Assembly: GCA_038881895.1 (NCBI GenBank)
Contig: JAVZOV010000001.1
Span: 1 to 64,000 of the forward strand
Length of the DNA stretch: 64,000 bases
DNA from: Thermoprotei archaeon
Lineage (GTDB): Archaea > Thermoproteota > Thermoprotei > Gearchaeales > WAQG01
Direction: 5' to 3'
The notes beneath the pieces were generated by a model that saw only the letters and a list, made by a program, of their open reading frames with translations, ran no database searches and was not told where the DNA came from. Position 1 is the first letter of the stretch. The number at the start of each line of letters is the position of its first letter. This document shows positions 61,691-64,000 of this stretch, in pieces. Both the position numbers and the translations under genes were made by a program.

Positions 61691-62446
61691 TTGAAATTAA
61701 AGGGCGAGGTTGCTGTTATAACTGGATCTAGTAGGGGCATTGGCAAGTCTATAGCATTAGAATTTGCTAAAGAAGGAGCGAAAGTTGCAGTCAATTATTC
61801 TAAATCCAGGAATGAAGCTATGAAAGTGGTTAAGGAGGTTCAGGAATTAGGTTCCGAGGCTATAGAAATTCAGGCAGATGTTTCGTCTGAAAATGATGTA
61901 AAAAGGCTCTTTAACGAGGTTGTGAAAAATTATGGATATGTTAGTATACTAGTTAATAATGCAGGTCATGGCTCGAAATCTTACTGGAACATGGGTCTTT
62001 GGGACATAAATAAAAGTGTATGGGATGATGTATTTTCTGTTGATCTCTGGGGGGCTTTCCTTTGCTCCAAGGAAGCATCTAGAATTATGCTCAATCATGG
62101 TCATGGTAGTATAGTGAATATAACCTCTACACCTGGTATTGCTGGTGGTAGTGATGGAATTGTTTATGCAATCGCAAAATCTGGTGTTATAGGGTTAACA
62201 AGAACACTTGCTAATGTATTAGCACCAAAAATAAGGGTCAACGCTGTAGCGCTTGGAAGCATTAAGACTGATTGGTTACAGTGGATTAGTAGTAAAGATA
62301 TCGAGGAACTTATTAATCGTATTCCGTTAAAAAGATTTGGGGAACCAGAAGAAGTAGCAAAAGTAGTATTGTTTCTTGCATCACAGGACTCAAGTTATAT
62401 AACCGGGCAGATAATTATTATCGACGGAGGTGTAGTGACTTGTTGA
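61691..62446 (+). CDS. Short-chain dehydrogenase/reductase (FabG-like)
   Basis: About 251 residues. The NAD(P) loop VITGSSRGIGKSIALEF, ILVNNAGHGS, the catalytic serine in NITSTPGIAG, YAIAKSGVIGLTRTLA with the YxxxK pair, and TGQIIIIDGG at the end. Substrate unknown. The start is probably TTG at 61691, nine bases after CGGTGAT; a GTG at 61682 is the alternative. The stop codon is within three bases of a relic element, so the extreme C-terminus may have been replaced. Confidence 0.88.
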   Translation: MKLKGEVAVITGSSRGIGKSIALEFAKEGAKVAVNYSKSRNEAMKVVKEVQELGSEAIEIQADVSSENDVKRLFNEVVKNYGYVSILVNNAGHGSKSYWNMGLWDINKSVWDDVFSVDLWGAFLCSKEASRIMLNHGHGSIVNITSTPGIAGGSDGIVYAIAKSGVIGLTRTLANVLAPKIRVNAVALGSIKTDWLQWISSKDIEELINRIPLKRFGEPEEVAKVVLFLASQDSSYITGQIIIIDGGVVTC

Positions 62447-62575
62447 CACTCTCCACGGCTGAAGCCGGGAGATTCTCGGTTTGTCGTGGGGCTTCCACTC
62501 ATTCTACCGAGTTCGGGCTGTGTCAAACCAGCCCCTGCCATGAGCATATAGCCCATAGCCCGCTCGCTGGAACCA
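62444..62575 (-). repeat. IS200/IS605-like right-end relic, type R (copy R1, best preserved)
   Basis: Begins with the hairpin GACACTCTCCACGGCTGAAG / CCGGGAGATTCTCGG, a common archaeal IS200/IS605 end. On the minus strand a frame reads GGSSERAMGYMLMAGAGLTQ, like the degenerate tail of a TnpB protein. R2, R3 and R4 are decayed copies. Confidence 0.65.
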
Positions 62576-62760
62576 CCCCCGCCTTTCTCGGTTCGGAGCC
62601 TTATTCCAGCTTTCGGACGTCCGAACTACATGCGAGCGACCCGCTCAAGGAGATGGTGGAATTGGAGGAATATAAACTTAACGGCGATTCATCTCCACGA
62701 CCGAAGTCGGAAGCCTTCTCGCCGAAAGAATGGGTTGGTGAGCAGTTTTTGAATAGATAG
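62576..62760 (+). repeat. GC-rich relic continuing from R1, with a second end-type hairpin
   Basis: TCTCCACGACCGAAGTCGGA and AGCCTTCTCGCCG (62689-62721) repeat the layout of the R1 hairpin with different stem bases (CGAC/GTCG in place of GGC/GCC). It suggests two element ends in tandem. A 106-codon frame across both (62440-62760) shows no protein family and is probably not a gene. Confidence 0.45.
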
Positions 62761-62791
62761 ATTTTTATAGACGTTTTGAGTTGATTTTTTA

Positions 62792-62916
62792 TGCCGATAT
62801 GGGTCCTGCTTCCAATGCGAATAGGACGACAGGCAGGCGGGGGAACTTCCAATGTGCCGTCCTTCACCGTTGGCGGCGAAGGCCCTCGAAAGCGTTTGCC
62901 GATAGAGGGAAGGGAC
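62792..62916 (+). ncRNA. GC-rich structured leader or small RNA upstream of queD
   Basis: A TTTTTATAG box at 62763-62770 would start transcription near 62790, leaving about 130 bases before the queD ATG. That leader is GC-rich and folds into stems: TGCC (62792) with GGCA (62832) enclosing GTCCT/AGGAC, CCTTC (62861) with GAAGG (62878), and CCCTC (62883) with GAGGG (62905). CTTCCAATG occurs twice. It could be a riboswitch-like leader, an independent small RNA, or element debris. The frame runs open from 62781 into queD, but its upstream residues match nothing. Confidence 0.4.
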
Positions 62917-62924
62917 GAAAATCC

Positions 62925-63416
62925 ATGAATACCACAACGGTAAGAGCTAAGATAAAAAAAGATAGTCCAGGGATATTCGTAGAGGCCGATTTCGATTACT
63001 CACATTTCATACCTGAACATCGAAAATGTTACCCCCTACATGGACACACATCCAAAGTAATAGTTTATCTTTATGGAAAACTAGTTGAATTAGACATGGT
63101 GCTAGATTTTGCTGAAGCAAAGAAGCTAGTTAAAGATGCAATAAGTATTATTGACCATAAACTAGTGACAGGAAAAAAGTACGTAATCCAAGAATCCGAT
63201 GATATAGTGACTATAAAATACGGTAAATTTCGATTTGAACTACCAAAGGATAATGTATTCATAATAGATGGAGAAGCAACATCAGAGAACGTAGCAAAAG
63301 CAATAGCAAACTACATAATGACCAAAGCTCCAGAAAATATACATGAGGTTCAAGTTCAAGTATATGAGGGAGTTAATAAAGGAGCTGTAGCAACAATCTC
63401 AAGGAACTCAATTTGA
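62925..63416 (+). CDS. queD: QueD / 6-pyruvoyltetrahydropterin synthase family protein
   Basis: 163 residues. DFDYSHFIPEHRKCYPLHGH has the zinc-binding His27, His39 and His41 and catalytic Cys35 (C-x3-HGH); DFAEAKKLVKDAISIIDHKL and VQVYEGVNKGA follow. QueD makes 6-carboxy-tetrahydropterin on the route to preQ0, the precursor of archaeosine in archaeal tRNA. The ATG at 62925 gives the family length; the longer frame from 62781 is unlikely. Confidence 0.85.
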   Translation: MNTTTVRAKIKKDSPGIFVEADFDYSHFIPEHRKCYPLHGHTSKVIVYLYGKLVELDMVLDFAEAKKLVKDAISIIDHKLVTGKKYVIQESDDIVTIKYGKFRFELPKDNVFIIDGEATSENVAKAIANYIMTKAPENIHEVQVQVYEGVNKGAVATISRNSI

Positions 63417-63640
63417 CATCATCCCCTACTTCAAAAAGACAATCTTTTTCTAAAAGTCTCAATAACTCTAAACACTCGTAATTCATTGAGACTCACTCCC
63501 TGGACTTATTTCAGAAGATCCACCAATTCGCTTTTCAGTATTATGGATATTCTGGTTGGGCATACTGCAACACTCCTGAGAGTGTCAAACTTAAAAAGCT
63601 TATAAAAGGGAAGTTTAAGAGAGTTAAGATTATCATGAGC
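63417..63640 (+). other. Intergenic region with a possible coding relic
   Basis: A plus-strand frame reads FIETHSLDLFQKIHQFAF, QYYGYSGWAYCNTPESVKL and [18 protein letters not shown] without a start codon, ending inside the opposite hydantoinase gene. It has protein-like composition but matches no family I know. It may be a gene fragment or chance. Confidence 0.25.
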
Positions 63641-64000
63641 TTATTGAGCATCTTGACCCCATCCTCCCCCTCCTGGTGTTTCTATTATTACTTCATCTTC
63701 AGGGTTTAGATCTATTGTGAATTTGCTAGGCATCTCCTCTATTCTACCATTTACTCTCTTAATTATTACTCTTCCTGGTTTTCCCGGCTCCCCACCTCTT
63801 AGTCCGTATGGTCTTCTTCTAAACCTATCTGCAAGTATTGATAGTCTTGCTGGTTTTAGCACTTTAAATGCTCTTATTATACCGTCTCCTCCTCTATATA
63901 ATCCTTTTCCTCCACTATCATCTCTCATCATGTACATAGTGTACATTATTGGATAGCTTCTCTCAGCCACCTCTATGGGGGTGTTTAGAGTGTTAGTCAT
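63641..64000 (-). CDS. Hydantoinase B/oxoprolinase family protein (C-terminal part)
   Basis: At least 119 residues; the gene continues past the right edge of the window. [50 protein letters not shown], and a terminal TPGGGGWG are the end of HyuB/oxoprolinase B subunits. These enzymes open hydantoin or 5-oxoproline-like rings with ATP, together with an A subunit usually encoded next to them. Confidence 0.88.
   Translation of the reverse strand: MTNTLNTPIEVAERSYPIMYTMYMMRDDSGGKGLYRGGDGIIRAFKVLKPARLSILADRFRRRPYGLRGGEPGKPGRVIIKRVNGRIEEMPSKFTIDLNPEDEVIIETPGGGGWGQDAQ

Noticed and set aside
62440-62760. 106-codon plus-strand frame after the SDR gene
   Set aside because: It runs through relic element hairpins, has no start signal and no family resemblance.
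63373-63486. 37-codon minus-strand frame with a good ribosome binding site (GGGAGTGAG)
   Set aside because: It overlaps the end of queD on the opposite strand and matches nothing; too short to support.

Overview
The window is AT-rich archaeal DNA with densely packed genes. Many genes have a TATA box about 25 bases before the start codon (leaderless transcripts), and others have a GGTGA-type ribosome binding site. RNA polymerase subunit P, Mre11/Rad50, Hel308, MCM, GINS, RFC, Orc1/Cdc6, eL15, class I CCA transferase and the archaeal HMG-CoA synthase/DUF35 set fix the domain. Ribosomal protein eL13 and a DUF2258-like protein point to a TACK archaeon (Thermoproteota-like), probably thermophilic. 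I cannot name the genus.

Layout. 1-3.7 kb: a structured mobile-element copy inside a wrecked macro-domain gene, a HypA/HypB-like nickel chaperone pair, rpoP and an ArsA/Get3-type ATPase. 3.7-11.3 kb: a secreted penicillin-acylase-like hydrolase, an M20 peptidase, membrane proteins and an NnrS/HTH_10/DUF2249 group that suggests nitric-oxide handling. 11.4-25.6 kb: thiolase, a DUF2258 protein, a DUF4430/ECF uptake pair, a TlpA-like protein, mre11-rad50, phosphohexuloisomerase with paired operators, prephenate dehydratase, the mevalonate-entry operon (HMG-CoA synthase, a thiolase-like protein, DUF35), an aminotransferase and Pcm. 25.6-34.3 kb: FixCX, a split LysO exporter, a second M20 peptidase, a symmetric divergent promoter, and a threonine-synthase / MoaD-like / E1-like operon. 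34.5-44.9 kb: RNA and translation genes (UPF0200/0201, RNase Z, tRNA G10 methylase, eL15/eL13, ThpR, CCA transferase, THUMP) plus purB. 44.8-55.3 kb: a replication/repair block (hel308, mcm, gins23, rfcL, intein-containing rfcS, truA, orc1/cdc6). 55.3-64 kb: clustered IS200/IS605-like debris, a beta-propeller protein, an Lsm-HTH protein, a DsrE/TusA/cysteine-synthase sulfur operon, a peroxiredoxin, an SDR, QueD with a GC-rich leader, and the end of a hydantoinase B gene.

The most unusual item is the eL15/eL13 locus. eL15 stops just after its NWI motif, and its conserved basic tail is found fused to the end of the next gene, eL13. Two separate operons pair a fold-type II PLP enzyme with a sulfur carrier. 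The thiolase-like gene of the mevalonate operon has no cysteine at all. A family of hairpin-rich repeats, some with compensatory changes in their stems, is scattered through the intergenic DNA and has broken at least one gene (macro domain) and probably a second (proC).
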